Program-made: the position numbers and the translations under genes
The notes under the pieces: generated by a model
Database searches by the model: none
Seen by the model: the letters and a program-made list of their open reading frames with translations, nothing else
Told to the model about the DNA's origin: nothing
DNA from: Paramacrobiotus richtersi
Taxonomy: Eukaryota > Tardigrada > Eutardigrada > Parachela > Macrobiotidae
Length of the DNA: 47,514 nucleotides
Reading direction: 5' to 3'
Assembly: GCA_034698045.1 (NCBI GenBank)
Contig: JAQGAU010000055.1
Location: 1-47,514, forward strand
Part shown: in pieces, positions 1 through 10,571 of the stretch
Numbering within the stretch: the stretch's first letter is position 1
How the letters are laid out: each line of letters begins with the position of its first letter

Positions 1-630
1 TGTGTCGCAACCAGTGACGGAGGCAGATACACCGCGCAAACCAAGAGGTCACTTTCGGTTAATTGAACCACTAAAAGCTCTAAGCCTTCCTCTTCCAAGT
101 CAAACCGTCGTGTGACGGTTTGACTTATTAAAATTGTGACTCACAAGTCAAGTCGTTTGAGGATTATTTGCATTAAAACTCCACGGAGCATCCCTAGAAA
201 TACTGGAGCATCCCAAGTGTTTCACTTATGTTAACTGTTTCCAGGCTTCAACCGCTTCACGATAGCTGTTGCGTGAAAAAGTATCCAGGAGCAGCCGCAG
301 TGACGTAGTTGCGAAGCGAACACAGCCCCTTCCGGGCGGCAGTTTTCCTCATTTTTTTTCAGTAATTTTCGTAAATCGTACGACGTACGAGTACTGTTTT
401 TCACATCTCTTGAAGTTTTGAACTGAATTTAAGTTTACAGCATTCGTTGTGATTGAGATTGTTTGATGATTCCGATTATTATTATTGCGAACTTTTTATC
501 ATAATACTTTTGGGTGTGGACATCGTTCTGTGCACAATCTTAATCACATTATTTCCATTTTCAAGATATTTGCAGAATACCAAGAAAAAGTTGATATGTG
601 AATCTGATTTTCTGTGATCATAGATTATGT
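1..630. other. Intergenic / upstream region of P1
   Basis: No coding exon was recognised here. The stretch holds a perfect hairpin at 97-126 (listed separately) and a GC-richer patch near 300-350 that lies ahead of the degraded THAP exon of P1. By analogy with P2 and P3, the promoter and leader of P1 should lie in about 350-620, but only weak similarity to their leader box is visible near 390-430. Confidence 0.5.
97..126. repeat. Perfect inverted repeat (hairpin)
   Basis: The arms AAGTCAAACCGTC (97-109) and its exact reverse complement (114-126) are separated by the four bases GTGT. A 13-bp perfect stem with a tetraloop is unlikely by chance in 600 bases. It is not inside any gene model. It could be a cruciform, a transcript hairpin or the trace of a small inverted-repeat element. 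Confidence 0.75.
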
Positions 631-866
631 CCGTGCTGTTTGCGGTTATCGTATCGATGACACCAAGGAAGGAAAACGTGGGATGCTGACTGTGTGCCAC
701 ACAGTATTCCAGAATTTGTTCGCACCATTTCAGTCCGCAAGGTTTTCAGAAGCCATTCAAGCGCTGTGACAAGTGGACCGTTCACAATTTGAAGCGCGGA
801 GCAGTCTGTTGTTTCCGAAGCCAAAAATAGACAGTCCGGAAGACTGCTTGTAGATAATGCAATCCG
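631..866 (+). pseudogene. Degraded THAP exon of P1
   Basis: This aligns base by base with the THAP exons of P2 and P3 (shared stretches include CGTGGGATGCT and CAGTATTC), and ends at a donor in the same place (CCG|GTAAAA at 866/867). It cannot encode a THAP domain. The first zinc-ligand Cys codon has become Arg (TGT to CGT). Compared with P3 about 11 bases are missing ahead of CAGTATTC, and 48 bases are missing between two ATTC copies, taking out the Trp-containing middle of the domain. A stop follows in the original frame (TGA near 768). The downstream exons 956-4687 are still open, so only this module is visibly dead. Confidence 0.8.
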
Positions 867-955
867 GTAAAATTGTCAAAGTCTATCTGATGTTTTCTTC
901 CGAAATTTGATGTTAAAGTAATGGAAATGCTGACGGTTTAAATTTACTTTTGCAG

Positions 956-3900
956 CCAGTCGTCGCCGTCGTAACGAGCATGTTACGAAAGGGGCCACCC
1001 CCCAGACCAAACGAATGAGGTCTGCACGGCAACCGCCCAGGAATGATAGTTCAGATACACCCAGCATGCAGTTGATTCGTCACACCGCTGGACCTCAGCG
1101 CCATCCGATTACGTTTCCTGTCAAAGAAATCTGTATGCACATTCGTGAAGTGCATTACAAATTTAAACTACCGTGTTTATTTGACGTAATATTGCAGTTT
1201 GCCCGCAGTGTTCTCGTTGGAATGACGAGCCCTGCTGGTCACATACGACCACCCTGGCTGATCAAGACGTTCTTCCCTATGCAGTTGCCAGTCTTCCGCA
1301 GGCGCTGTATCTTGGAACTTCTACCGATGTACCACAAAGTACGTTGTTATTGTGTTGTTAAAATTAATGATATTTTTACAAAGATAGGGTATAAAACATT
1401 TATGGAAATTATTATTACTGTTGCACACAGTCAACAAGCTGTACGTGAATAATTTCGTTAGAAATTTTGTGGAATACTTGATCGAAATGTGGCTTTACCA
1501 ACGAGGCAGAAAAATATTTTCTGGAGAATCGAACCGGCAAGCCTCGAAATTCGTGAATGGACATGAATCACATGATAATGTGATAATGTAATTTGTCAAA
1601 ATACTCGTGCTGATAATCACAGTCAATAAAATAAGATAGTAAAAATAGTTATTTATTTATTTAAATGAGTTGGATTAGTCAGTTAAATGAATAGTGATAA
1701 CATTAATAATGTAATTTTCACAATATTCGTGCTGATGACCACAGTAAATAAAATAAGATAGTGAAAATAATTCATTAATTAGTTAAATAAAAAATGATAA
1801 CAGTAATAATGTAATTTGTAAAATAAGCGGTGCTGATGATCGCAGTCAATAAAATTAGTAAAAAAATACTTTATTAATTAGTTAAATCAGTAAAATTAAT
1901 TAGTTGATAAAATTAATTTTAACATTTTTTTTGCAGTTAAAGCTATTTTTGCCAGGACTCCGCTTCCCGCACAGACCGTATTCGGCCCGTTAGTCGGGGA
2001 TTTAGTCGACACGACGCCAGCATTTAGATACGCTTTACGAGATCAGTCGGACCAGAATATTCGTCATTTTGACCTGGAAAACGATAAACTATCGAACTGG
2101 ATGAAATTTGTTCGTTTTGCCGAAACTGCCAAAGAGCGGAATGTGGCCGTATATGTCCGTGATGAGAAGCTGTATTTTGTGACGACGCGAAAAATCCTGT
2201 TAAAGGAGGAACTGAAAGTGGGATATTCTTCAAAATATGCCAATCTTTTCGGCTTTAGCTTGTTGGCAGCGTCTACAGAAAGTGGAAATTGTACGTATTT
2301 TTGTGTCGTAATATGCGCGTAATTGAATTACCAATTAATACATAATTAATCGGTAAGTAATTCTAAATAATATAAATTAAACTAATGTAAATAATCGGTA
2401 AATATAATAAATAATTAATTGGTAATTCCACAATATTTCAGGCGGCACTTCTGACTCGCACCACACTATTAGCCTCTCTGGAGTTAAAGTTCCGGTCTGT
2501 TTCTGAATGTGACAACTACTGACATGTACAAATTCATATTTTTTAATTGTTATTTGAATTTATTTAATTAAATGTTTTTTAATTTGGTTGGATTTTTTTG
2601 GATTTTTTAACGTTGTTTGAAAATATTGTCAATGGATTTCAGGTGGTCGTGAAGAAGATACCAATCAATCACTTCTGACTGGTAACTGTCCTTATCCTGA
2701 GCCGTTGCTACCGGGATGTTTGCCGGTGAATGAGGATCCGGCAGATGTTGGCATGACTAGCGATCAGTTGGATATGCCCTTGTATTCGGAACGAAACTGG
2801 CTGCCATACCGTGATAATGCCGAAAATCTCCCTAATGCAGCAGCAGAGGAATTACGAGCTTCCATCGACGCGGTAATCGAAAGAAATCACGCTATTCTAC
2901 AAGGTCAGCCAGTTCTGTTTTCAGTCTGAATAGTTTGCAGATTTTTTTTTGCCATATACGAAAATGTTAGTAAATCACTTTCTTGTCAAAGGTTTGCGGT
3001 TGTCGAGTTCATTTATTTTGCTCTTTGTTCGATGCAATAATCGCAAGCTGCTTCCTTGAATCATTTGTTCGTTAAGCTGTATATAACTTCTCGCTTTCAG
3101 AAGCCACATTAACAGATCACCCAAATTCGTTACCCTCCAGCGTCGAAAATTCGCTTCTTCCTCCTGTTGTAATGTACTTGATCAATGGCAGTACAGAACC
3201 TTCCCCAGTTTATCCAGAACCAGCGCTCGATTCTCCTTCCCCTGTCGTCGATACTTCGACAGATTATGACGGAACATTGGTCGATTCTACACCTGCGGGT
3301 GTTAAAAAGCCGAAACGAAGAAGGAGAACACTAAATCAGACGACCACCTTGTGCGAATTGTGCGGGACATGGTTCAGCGGGAAGATACACCGTCGCCACA
3401 TGTTGAAGTGTCACAGGGATTACTGCAATGAGCACTGGACGTATCAGTGTATCCAGTGTTTGGAGAAGTGGCCGACGAAGGGTGCACTTAGCGCACACAT
3501 TACCAAGGTAAAGTTTGATGAGTTATTGTAAATTGTTGGAAGTTTTAGATGGTTCTCAAGTATCGCAACTGCAGTGTAGAGAAACCTGCTATGTTTATAG
3601 TATAAGCCATGTAAGCGGACAAAGCCCTTTTGGCTTACATCATAAGAAACTTGTTAACAAAAGTGTTGTTCGCCTTCAGGGTCATCCCAATCCGGTCACC
3701 GTCATCTCCCACGACTCACAAGCTGTCCAGGAAGCCATGGAGCATGTGAAAACAACCGGATATCTGACCTATAACTGCAGAAGCTGCCGGCGACATTATC
3801 CGAACAAAGCGCTATTTGACTTGGATCAGCTGCGCCATCGTGCAAAAGATTCGTTGGAACAGCGTCCGGAACGCTGTTGTCCCTGCTGTAGTTACGTCGC

Positions 3901-4687
3901 AAAGAGTTTCGACGATCTGATGGAGCACTGCGTCATCAGGCACTCACAGGACGCCGACAGTAAACTGTGCATCGTCTGTGGCCGAAAAGCGCAGGATGTT
4001 AGAGACCATATGATGGAACATCATGCGGAGATCATGGAGGAAGCAACGAAGGTTAGTTTCAGTCGTGTCGGGTGCAGGTTTTTCGAAAACTTCAAAGTTC
4101 AATAAATAATAATTCGACAATATCGATTTATTTTTATTTTTTGAAAATTTCCAGTTTCTCCTTAGTGGTTTTCTCAATTGCTAAACCGTTCGGAATCAAA
4201 CTTTCTTCAAGTTTCCCAAATTCTAAGAAGATTAGGCTCTACTGTATAATCATACTTGCTCGGGTTTTTGAAGGACTGGAGATTCAAATGCGACGAGTGC
4301 GACCACCGTTTCTTTCGAGAGAATAACTTGCTGTACCACAAAGAAACCCATAATGATGCCAAATCCGGCTTCCAGTGTCTGTACTGCGCCAAAGTAATCT
4401 ACAGGGCGAACGATTTGGCGACCCATGCCGCTGAGCACAACGTTAACGGACAGTTTAAATGTCCGTGCTGTGAAAAAACATTCCCCATCTATTCCAAAAT
4501 GCGGACTCACTATCGCGATAGCCATGATATCAAATCCCTGAAACCGTGTGAGATCTGTCAAGTAGCCTTCCGGACTGCGCAAAGGCTTAAGTTCCACATG
4601 CAGAAAGTTCATATGATTGCTAATCGAGAAGAAGTACCTGAGGCGGGTCGAACAACGAAAGTAAGAAAGAGAGTACTGGTATCTTGA
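956..4687 (+). CDS. P1: PR/SET-C2H2 zinc-finger protein that has lost its THAP exon
   Basis: Exons: 956-1132, 1198-1338, 1937-2290, 2643-2903, 3101-3507, 3680-4051, 4274-4687, all with GT-AG junctions and one open frame. An in-frame ATG at 1015 would give 688 aa. In order: a basic linker; the PRDM zinc knuckle C-x2-C-x7-C-x2-H (exon 1198-1338, CPQCSRWNDEPCWSH); PR/SET (exon 1937-2290, with FGPLVG, NWMKFVRFAE and EELKVGYSS); an acidic linker; a basic patch KKPKRRRR; and nine C2H2 fingers over the last three exons. The third finger is degenerate: its first His is Asp (DLDQLRH, against DLHKLSH in P2). The family binds DNA in the nucleus, and PR/SET domains can methylate histone H3. It could be a THAP-less functional gene or a recent pseudogene; the intact 3.7 kb favours the former or a very recent loss. 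Confidence 0.75.
1570..1910 (+). repeat. Imperfect tandem repeat in a P1 intron, about 3 units
   Basis: Inside the 598-bp intron 1339-1936, the words taatgtaattt, tcgtgctgat and cacagt(c/a)aataaaa recur in order, starting near 1586, 1707 and 1807. The spacing is roughly 120 then 100 bases. Only P1 carries it; the same intron is much shorter in P2 and P3 (about 142-145 bases). Confidence 0.65.
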
Positions 4688-5323
4688 AGATGTCAGGATG
4701 AGCACGACATTTTGGAACATTTAAATGTTGATCTGTAGCCGATTTTGTTTGAAGAAACTGTCGATTGTGAAGTTTTTTATCTTTGTTGTTGAGTTGCAAA
4801 ACAAAGCTGGAACATGTTTAAATGGCGGCGAATGTTGTATGCATGGATATCGAAATGTTCTCATGCACCGGAAACTGTGAACTTGTCAACCTGTGTGTCT
4901 GTTGAATTCTTTATCGATTTGATTTTTTCATAAAATGAACATGTCGATGAAACATTTAGTACGCTCAACTGCCCATGTTCCGGGTTGAAAATATGTTGGC
5001 TAAAATGGCTGATCGGAGCGGTGCGAGAAACCGTTGTTTGAACACTGTGGCGTAGTTAACCATTGCCATAATGCGGGTGGTGTCCCAAGAATCGTTATGG
5101 GCGGAGCTTATACTGACCGTAACTAAATGCCATTTAGACGGTGCGCAACGCAACCTCAGCGCGCTCGTGGACTTTTGAAAAATTCACATTATTATGGTGA
5201 GCATCTGCCTGCAGGTCTTTGCCGCAAAGTCTTCTGACTGAGAACTTCTTATCAGGATACTTATTTTTGACATGGTTTTTGACATGGACTTCACGCTTTA
5301 AATACCGTAAACACCTTGAGAAA
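4688..5323. other. P1 3' flank and P2 upstream region
   Basis: No coding exon is recognised. The left part should be the 3' UTR of P1. The right part holds the leader of P2, including the box conserved with P3 at 5275-5302. A tandem tttttgacatgg duplication lies at about 5264-5286. An in-frame ATG at 5219 exists, but it lies ahead of the part shared with P3. Confidence 0.5.
5275..5302 (+). promoter_or_regulatory. Conserved leader box upstream of P2
   Basis: A 28-base stretch (gtttttgacatgga...tcacgctttaaa) is nearly identical to 10528-10555 ahead of P3 and ends 21 bases before the P2 start codon (16 bases in P3). The position suggests the transcription start or 5' leader. No function can be assigned from sequence. 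Confidence 0.5.
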
Positions 5324-8300
5324 ATGTCTATCCAATTTCATTCTGATGAATCTCAGAAATGTAACAAGGGCAGATACGTTTGTGTTGTTTGCGGTAATCG
5401 TGATGATGAGAAGCGTGGAATGCTATCTTTCCCCAACCCAAAAGCCCCCCAGTATGTTCAGTGGCTGAATGCAGCTGGCGATCATAAGGTCGTGACTCCA
5501 GATTCCAAAGTATGCTCGGATCACTTCAGTCCGGAGGATTTTTGGCCACCATTCAAGTCAATCAAGTGCGGTAATAGTAACAAGTGGATTCGCAAACTGA
5601 AACCGGGAGCGGTGCCCAGTCTGTTGTTGTCGAAAAGGCCGAATACAGTCTCTCTGACGGACCACTTACAACCCGGTAAAGATCTCACAGTGTTATGAGT
5701 ATTTCAGAGTTTCCCAAATTTTCTTGCGGAGTGTAGGAAACCGAAGGCAAACATGATTCAATGCGCTGAAATGTCACCATCTTTTTTCAGCCAGTTGTAA
5801 GCGTAACGAGCATACAGCGGAAGGCCCCTCCCAGAACAAACGAATGCGATCTCCACTGCAACCGCCCACAAATGGTAGTTCAAATCCGCCCCGCACGCTT
5901 GTGTCTCGCCACCCCTCTGTCCCTCAGCATGCGATGGCCTTTCCGGTCAAAATGATCTGTATGGCTACGTGCATTCTTTAAATTAAATAATCTGGCTTAT
6001 CTTGACTTAATGTTGCAGGTTGCCCCTTGTGTGGTTTCTGGAAGGACGAACCTTGCTGGTCACATACGACCACCGTTACTGATCAGGCCGTTCTTCCCTA
6101 TGCAGTGGCCAGCCTTCCGCAAGTACTGTATCTTGGAACTTCCACCGATGTATCGCAAGGTACAGGTTTCACAGATATTTCGGGTGAAAACTTCAAAACT
6201 CACCAATCAACATATACAGTTAGGTGGTGCACTAGATCAAAATAATGATACATATCAAAAAGTAAAATTATTCAGTTTATTGTACAGTCTTTTCTTTGCA
6301 GTGAAAGCTATTTTTGCCAAGGTCCAGCTTCCAGCGCAGACCGTGTTCGGCCCGTTGGTCGGGATACTGGTGGACGCGACGCCAGGATCCAAATATGCCT
6401 TAGTGGACCAATCGGTCCAGACGATCCTTCACTTCGATTTGGAAAGTGATAAAGTATCTAACTGGATGAAATTTGTTCGTTTTGCCGAGAATGCCAAAGA
6501 GCAGAATGTGGCCGTCTATCTCCGTGACGAGAAGCTGTATTTTGTCACGACGCGAAGCATCCAGATAAAGGAGGAACTGAAAGTGGGCTACTCTTCAAAA
6601 TATGCCAGTATTCATGCTTCCAGCTTTTTGGAAGCGTCCACAGAAGATGAAGATTGTAAGTAGTTTTGTGTCATAATGCGCGTAATTTCTTCAGTTTCTC
6701 TAGCAGTAGCGGTTACTGGCACAATTTCGTTGTCATACATTTCATTAAACGGTGTTTGAGAATGCTGTTAATGGGTTGCAGGTGATTCTGAAGAAGATCT
6801 GGATGAATGGCTTGCGATTGATACAATGCCGAAGAACGAGAACAATCCGGATCTGGAGGCGTTGTTACCGGAATGTTTGCCGATTAACGATGATTCGGCG
6901 GTTGCCAACTTCCCGGATGATCCGCTGGGCTTGCCCTTTCACCCGGAAGGAAACTCATCACCATGCAGCAATAATATCGAGAACCATTCAAATGAAACGG
7001 CAATGGAGTTACGCACGGCAATCGACGCGCTTATTGAAAGAAATTACGCAGTTCTGCAAGGTCAGTTAAACTTGTAATTTCTGAATAGTTTTTCAGATCT
7101 TTTTCGTTTACCGTGTATGGAGATTCATTCAGTTGAAAATATAAAAGCTAAGTTTGCATGTTAGATTATTTTGTTTGTGATTCCCTTCTTTGTCGAAGAA
7201 TTTCCTATTGCCGAATTCGTTTATTTTCGATGGTGATGTTAGTATTTTTTTACTGTTGCTTTGGTTTGTTGGTTTTGCTTTACAATTCTGTTTTATAGCT
7301 TCATACTGTGATATTGGGTCTCGTTTATTCTATATCCTCAAAATGTCTGTTTTGCAGTCGTTTCTTCGGTGTGATGACCACTGTCAGCACGTACAAGTGC
7401 TCGTTTGAGCTGCTTGCTGATTTTGTTGTGGTTTATGAGATTTATTTATGTGTATTTTACTGCCTAAATGTTGCATGCTGCATGTGTTTATCCATTTGAT
7501 TTTGACATTAGAACTAATTGGTTGCATCTTCTTATTTTTTTTTGCCTGCCCAGATGATCCAGAAATTGCTGTGATCCCGCCAGTCGTCGACATCGGGATG
7601 GATTCTGATGGAACATGGGTCGATTCTATTTGTGCGCGTGCTAAAAACCCAAAACGTAGGAGAACAGGAATCACACAACAGCAGCCACCCTTTTGCGAAG
7701 TTTGTCTGGATGGGGTGCCGACGAATATGCGGCGGCACATGTGGAAGCACCATCGGGATTACTGCACCGAGCACTGGACGTATCAGTGTCGGGAATGTTT
7801 GGAAAAGTGGCCGACGACGCGTGCGCTCCAGGCACACATGACCAAGGTACAAATTCGGTTGTTCTTTCGATTGTATTTGCAGCAGTTAGTTCAGTGGTAG
7901 GGCTGTATTGATCTGAAATTTCCTCAGTTTTGAATCGTTTCCTCATTTTGATATCGACTTTATTGTCAGCCACAACGCGGTTACTGTTTGTCCGTTCTCG
8001 GGAATCAGACTATCATGAAACACGTTGAAGAAGATACGTTACAACTGTCGTCGAATGTGTGGTGATTTGTGAATACTTAGAAGTTTCGACTGGTTCTCAG
8101 GTAGCTGCAGATTAAAGCAACTTTCTAATCAGAACTGACGAAGGACGTTTGAGCTGACAACCTGTCTTTGGCTGATTGATTGCGAGTCCTGTTACAAGCA
8201 TATAGCGTATTCAACAAAATGCGCGTTATAACAAAACTGTTCTGGTTATGTTAAGGGTCATTGCCGCCCAGTTCCGGTCAGCTCCCTTAATCCCGACGCT

Positions 8301-9155
8301 GTTCAAAATGCCGTGGATTATGTGAGGACTACAGGATATCTGACCTATTACTGCAGAGAGTGCAAGCGATATTATCCGAACCGAGTCATATTGGACTTAC
8401 ACAAACTGAGCCATCGTGTGAACGATTCCCTGGAGCACTTTCCGGAACGTGGCTGTCCATGCTGCAGTTATATCGGAGGGAGTTTCGCGGATCTAATGGA
8501 GCATACCGTCACACATGCACACGGTAGCTACAGTAAACTGTGCATTTTCTGCGGCCAGCGTACATCGGATGTTCGACATCATATGATGGAATATCATCCG
8601 GAGATTATGAAGGAAGCAACGGAGGTTAGTTCCAGTGGTGCTCCGTGTAAAGCTCCGTAATATTCACGGTCGATTTGGGAATTCAGCTTGTTGTTTTCCC
8701 ATTTTTAATCCGTCCACCATCAGACTTCTTCTTTTAAGCTTCTGTTAGATGTGCTAGGCGTTATGAATATATATGTTTGGCTTTTACAGGACTGGAAATT
8801 CGAATGCGACAAATGCGATTGTCGGTTCTTTCGAGAACAGCTCCTGTATGTCCACAAACAAACCCATAAGGCTGAAGGCTTCCAGTGCCTCTACTGCGCA
8901 AAAGTGCTCAACCGGGCAAGCGATTTGGTCACCCACGCCGCCGAGCACAACATCAACGGACGGTTCAAATGTCCATGCTGTGACAACTGCTTTCCCCTGT
9001 ATTCCTTGATGCGAGTTCACTACCGCAAGGTGCACGATATGAAAACGTGTAAGATCTGCCAAGAAGTCTTTCCGAGTCCACAAAAATTACTGTTCCACTT
9101 GAAGAGAATTCATATGATTGATAATGGAGAGGAAGAACGCCGAGGTTCATCCTAA
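5324..9155 (+). CDS. P2: THAP-PR/SET-C2H2 zinc-finger protein (PRDM9-like)
   Basis: Eight exons: 5324-5675, 5791-5958, 6019-6159, 6302-6655, 6782-7060, 7554-7846, 8256-8624, 8790-9155. Together they are 2322 bases, in frame (773 aa), all GT-AG. Residues about 20-105 are a THAP (C2CH) domain: CVVC, the SFP turn, the core Trp in QWLNA, CSDHFSPEDF and AVPSLLL. Then come a basic linker; a zinc knuckle CPLCGFWKDEPCWSH (about 175-190); PR/SET (about 200-325) with FGPLVG, NWMKFVRFAE and EELKVGYSS; an acidic linker; a basic patch; and nine C2H2 fingers (about 465-765). THAP and C2H2 modules bind DNA, and PR/SET may methylate histone H3, all in the nucleus. The ATG at 5324 matches the second Met of P3. 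Specific targets are unknown. Confidence 0.88.
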
Positions 9156-9455
9156 TTGGATCCAGTTGAGAAAATAGTGAAGATCATAACTTCAAGGTCG
9201 TTATGTTGCACTGCGTTGTGCAGTTTGAAGAAGCCGATAATGCTCGAAAGAAACTGTTTCCAAGAACATTGAATCTTTGTTGATAAGTTATGAAATGAAC
9301 CTGCGTACGTGCTTCAAGTGATTAGAGGGGAGTTGTTGTGCGGTTTTCCAAAAGTGAAAGTTGGTTATATGGTAGTGTGGATATCGAAGTTTTAGGTAGC
9401 ACTGGACGCTGTGAACTTCGGTTTGAATTCTGTGCAAATTTTATATTTCTCATGA

Positions 9456-9461
9456 AATAAA
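9456..9461 (+). promoter_or_regulatory. Candidate poly(A) signal of P2
   Basis: AATAAA lies 301 bases after the P2 stop codon, the first such hexamer downstream. It is a plausible 3' end for the transcript; this rests on the motif and position only. Confidence 0.4.
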
Positions 9462-9492
9462 GCTTCCTTGTGTGTACCGCGCGTGTCATTGA

Positions 9493-9506
9493 CGTAGTAT
9501 ACTACG
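9493..9506. repeat. Perfect 14-bp palindrome
   Basis: CGTAGTATACTACG reads the same on both strands. It lies just downstream of the putative P2 poly(A) signal. Part of it followed by GCCGTG recurs at about 44930-44943. It could be a dimeric protein-binding site or chance. Confidence 0.6.
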
Positions 9507-10527
9507 CCGTGTCCATGTCCTGTACTTCATGAAATCTACCATCTGTATGTGATGAAGCAAAATAAAATGGATCTGACTTGCATGGGTATGTATAAAATAC
9601 GCGGTTGGTTTGAGAACTGAAATTTTATCAATTTGAAATGTCGTAGAGCGGTCGAAGCTTGAACTTACCAGTACGGCTTTATTTACGTTGACTCCTACCA
9701 TTGATTGATGGTGATCGTCTCGGTCTGTGATCGATTGTTAGGAATTTTTCTAAAAAAGAAAAGCAGAAAATTGTCTCGATGAAGAAAATAATTACATAAG
9801 CCGAGCTCGTACATATATCTCAAGGGAACACCTACAGTACAGTCTAATCTCGACATCGTATATATGTATCTATAAAGTATAAAGTTATAAACTCACAAAA
9901 GCTGGCTTGAAAGGTCACGATCTTCGTGGTGTTGATATAACGTAAACCGAATGAAAATGTGCAAGTACAGAGTATGATGCAAATGTGCAGTGCTGCAAGA
10001 TTCAATAATGAGTCATTGAGTACTATATTCGAAGCGGTTAATTAATGAAAAATGTTGTCGAAATTCAACAGTTGAATTGATTTTTCAATGAGTACAATGT
10101 ACGTGTCTACATAAGTGAGATATGATATCGGATCCATGAAAGGAATAATTATGGGCCGTAAAATAATGTAATAACTGTTACCTGTATGTTCGCTGGGTAA
10201 GCTAGTTCATTTCAAATTTAAATTTCTTCCTCCACTAGAAATTAAACCGATCTACCGGTGTAACTATGTAATTTCCCGTGCAGGCTGTGCTTCTGCATTT
10301 TATTTAACGGGCCCATTTTATTTTGGCGGGCTCATTGTAGTCTGCAGCATACAGAGCAGCCTCCAGCGCGAGCAAGCTAAATGAATCTTTTGAGTTTTTC
10401 AGAATAACTGCACCGCCTGGCGTCTGGTAGCACACAGTGCTGTTCCTTTTGAAGCACTTTTGCTTCGGGAATTCAGATTTTCTTGCTTTCTGAACTTCTG
10501 ACAGCACCTTTTATTATGCTTTACTCA

Positions 10528-10555
10528 GTTTTTGACATGGATGTCACGCTTTAAA
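10528..10555 (+). promoter_or_regulatory. Conserved leader box upstream of P3
   Basis: Counterpart of the box at 5275-5302 ahead of P2, with only a few mismatches, ending 16 bases before the P3 ATG. Its conservation beside otherwise diverged flanks suggests a retained transcription-start or leader function. Confidence 0.5.
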
Positions 10556-10571
10556 CACTAAACAGTTCGAG

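Larger units (their letters stand above)
9156..10571. other. P2 3' flank and P3 upstream region
   Basis: There is no convincing exon in 1.4 kb. A polyadenylation-type hexamer lies at 9456-9461 and a perfect 14-bp palindrome at 9493-9506. The P3 leader box is at 10528-10555. The short open frames here do not match any exon of the family. Confidence 0.55.

Noticed and set aside
618..824. Minus-strand open frame over the degraded THAP exon
   Set aside because: The plus strand aligns with the P2 and P3 THAP exons, including the donor; the minus frame has no homology within the cluster.
5219..5323. Upstream in-frame ATG as start of P2
   Set aside because: The extra segment is hydrophobic leader-like sequence outside the part shared with P3, and it overlaps the conserved leader box. 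The start at 5324 aligns with P3.
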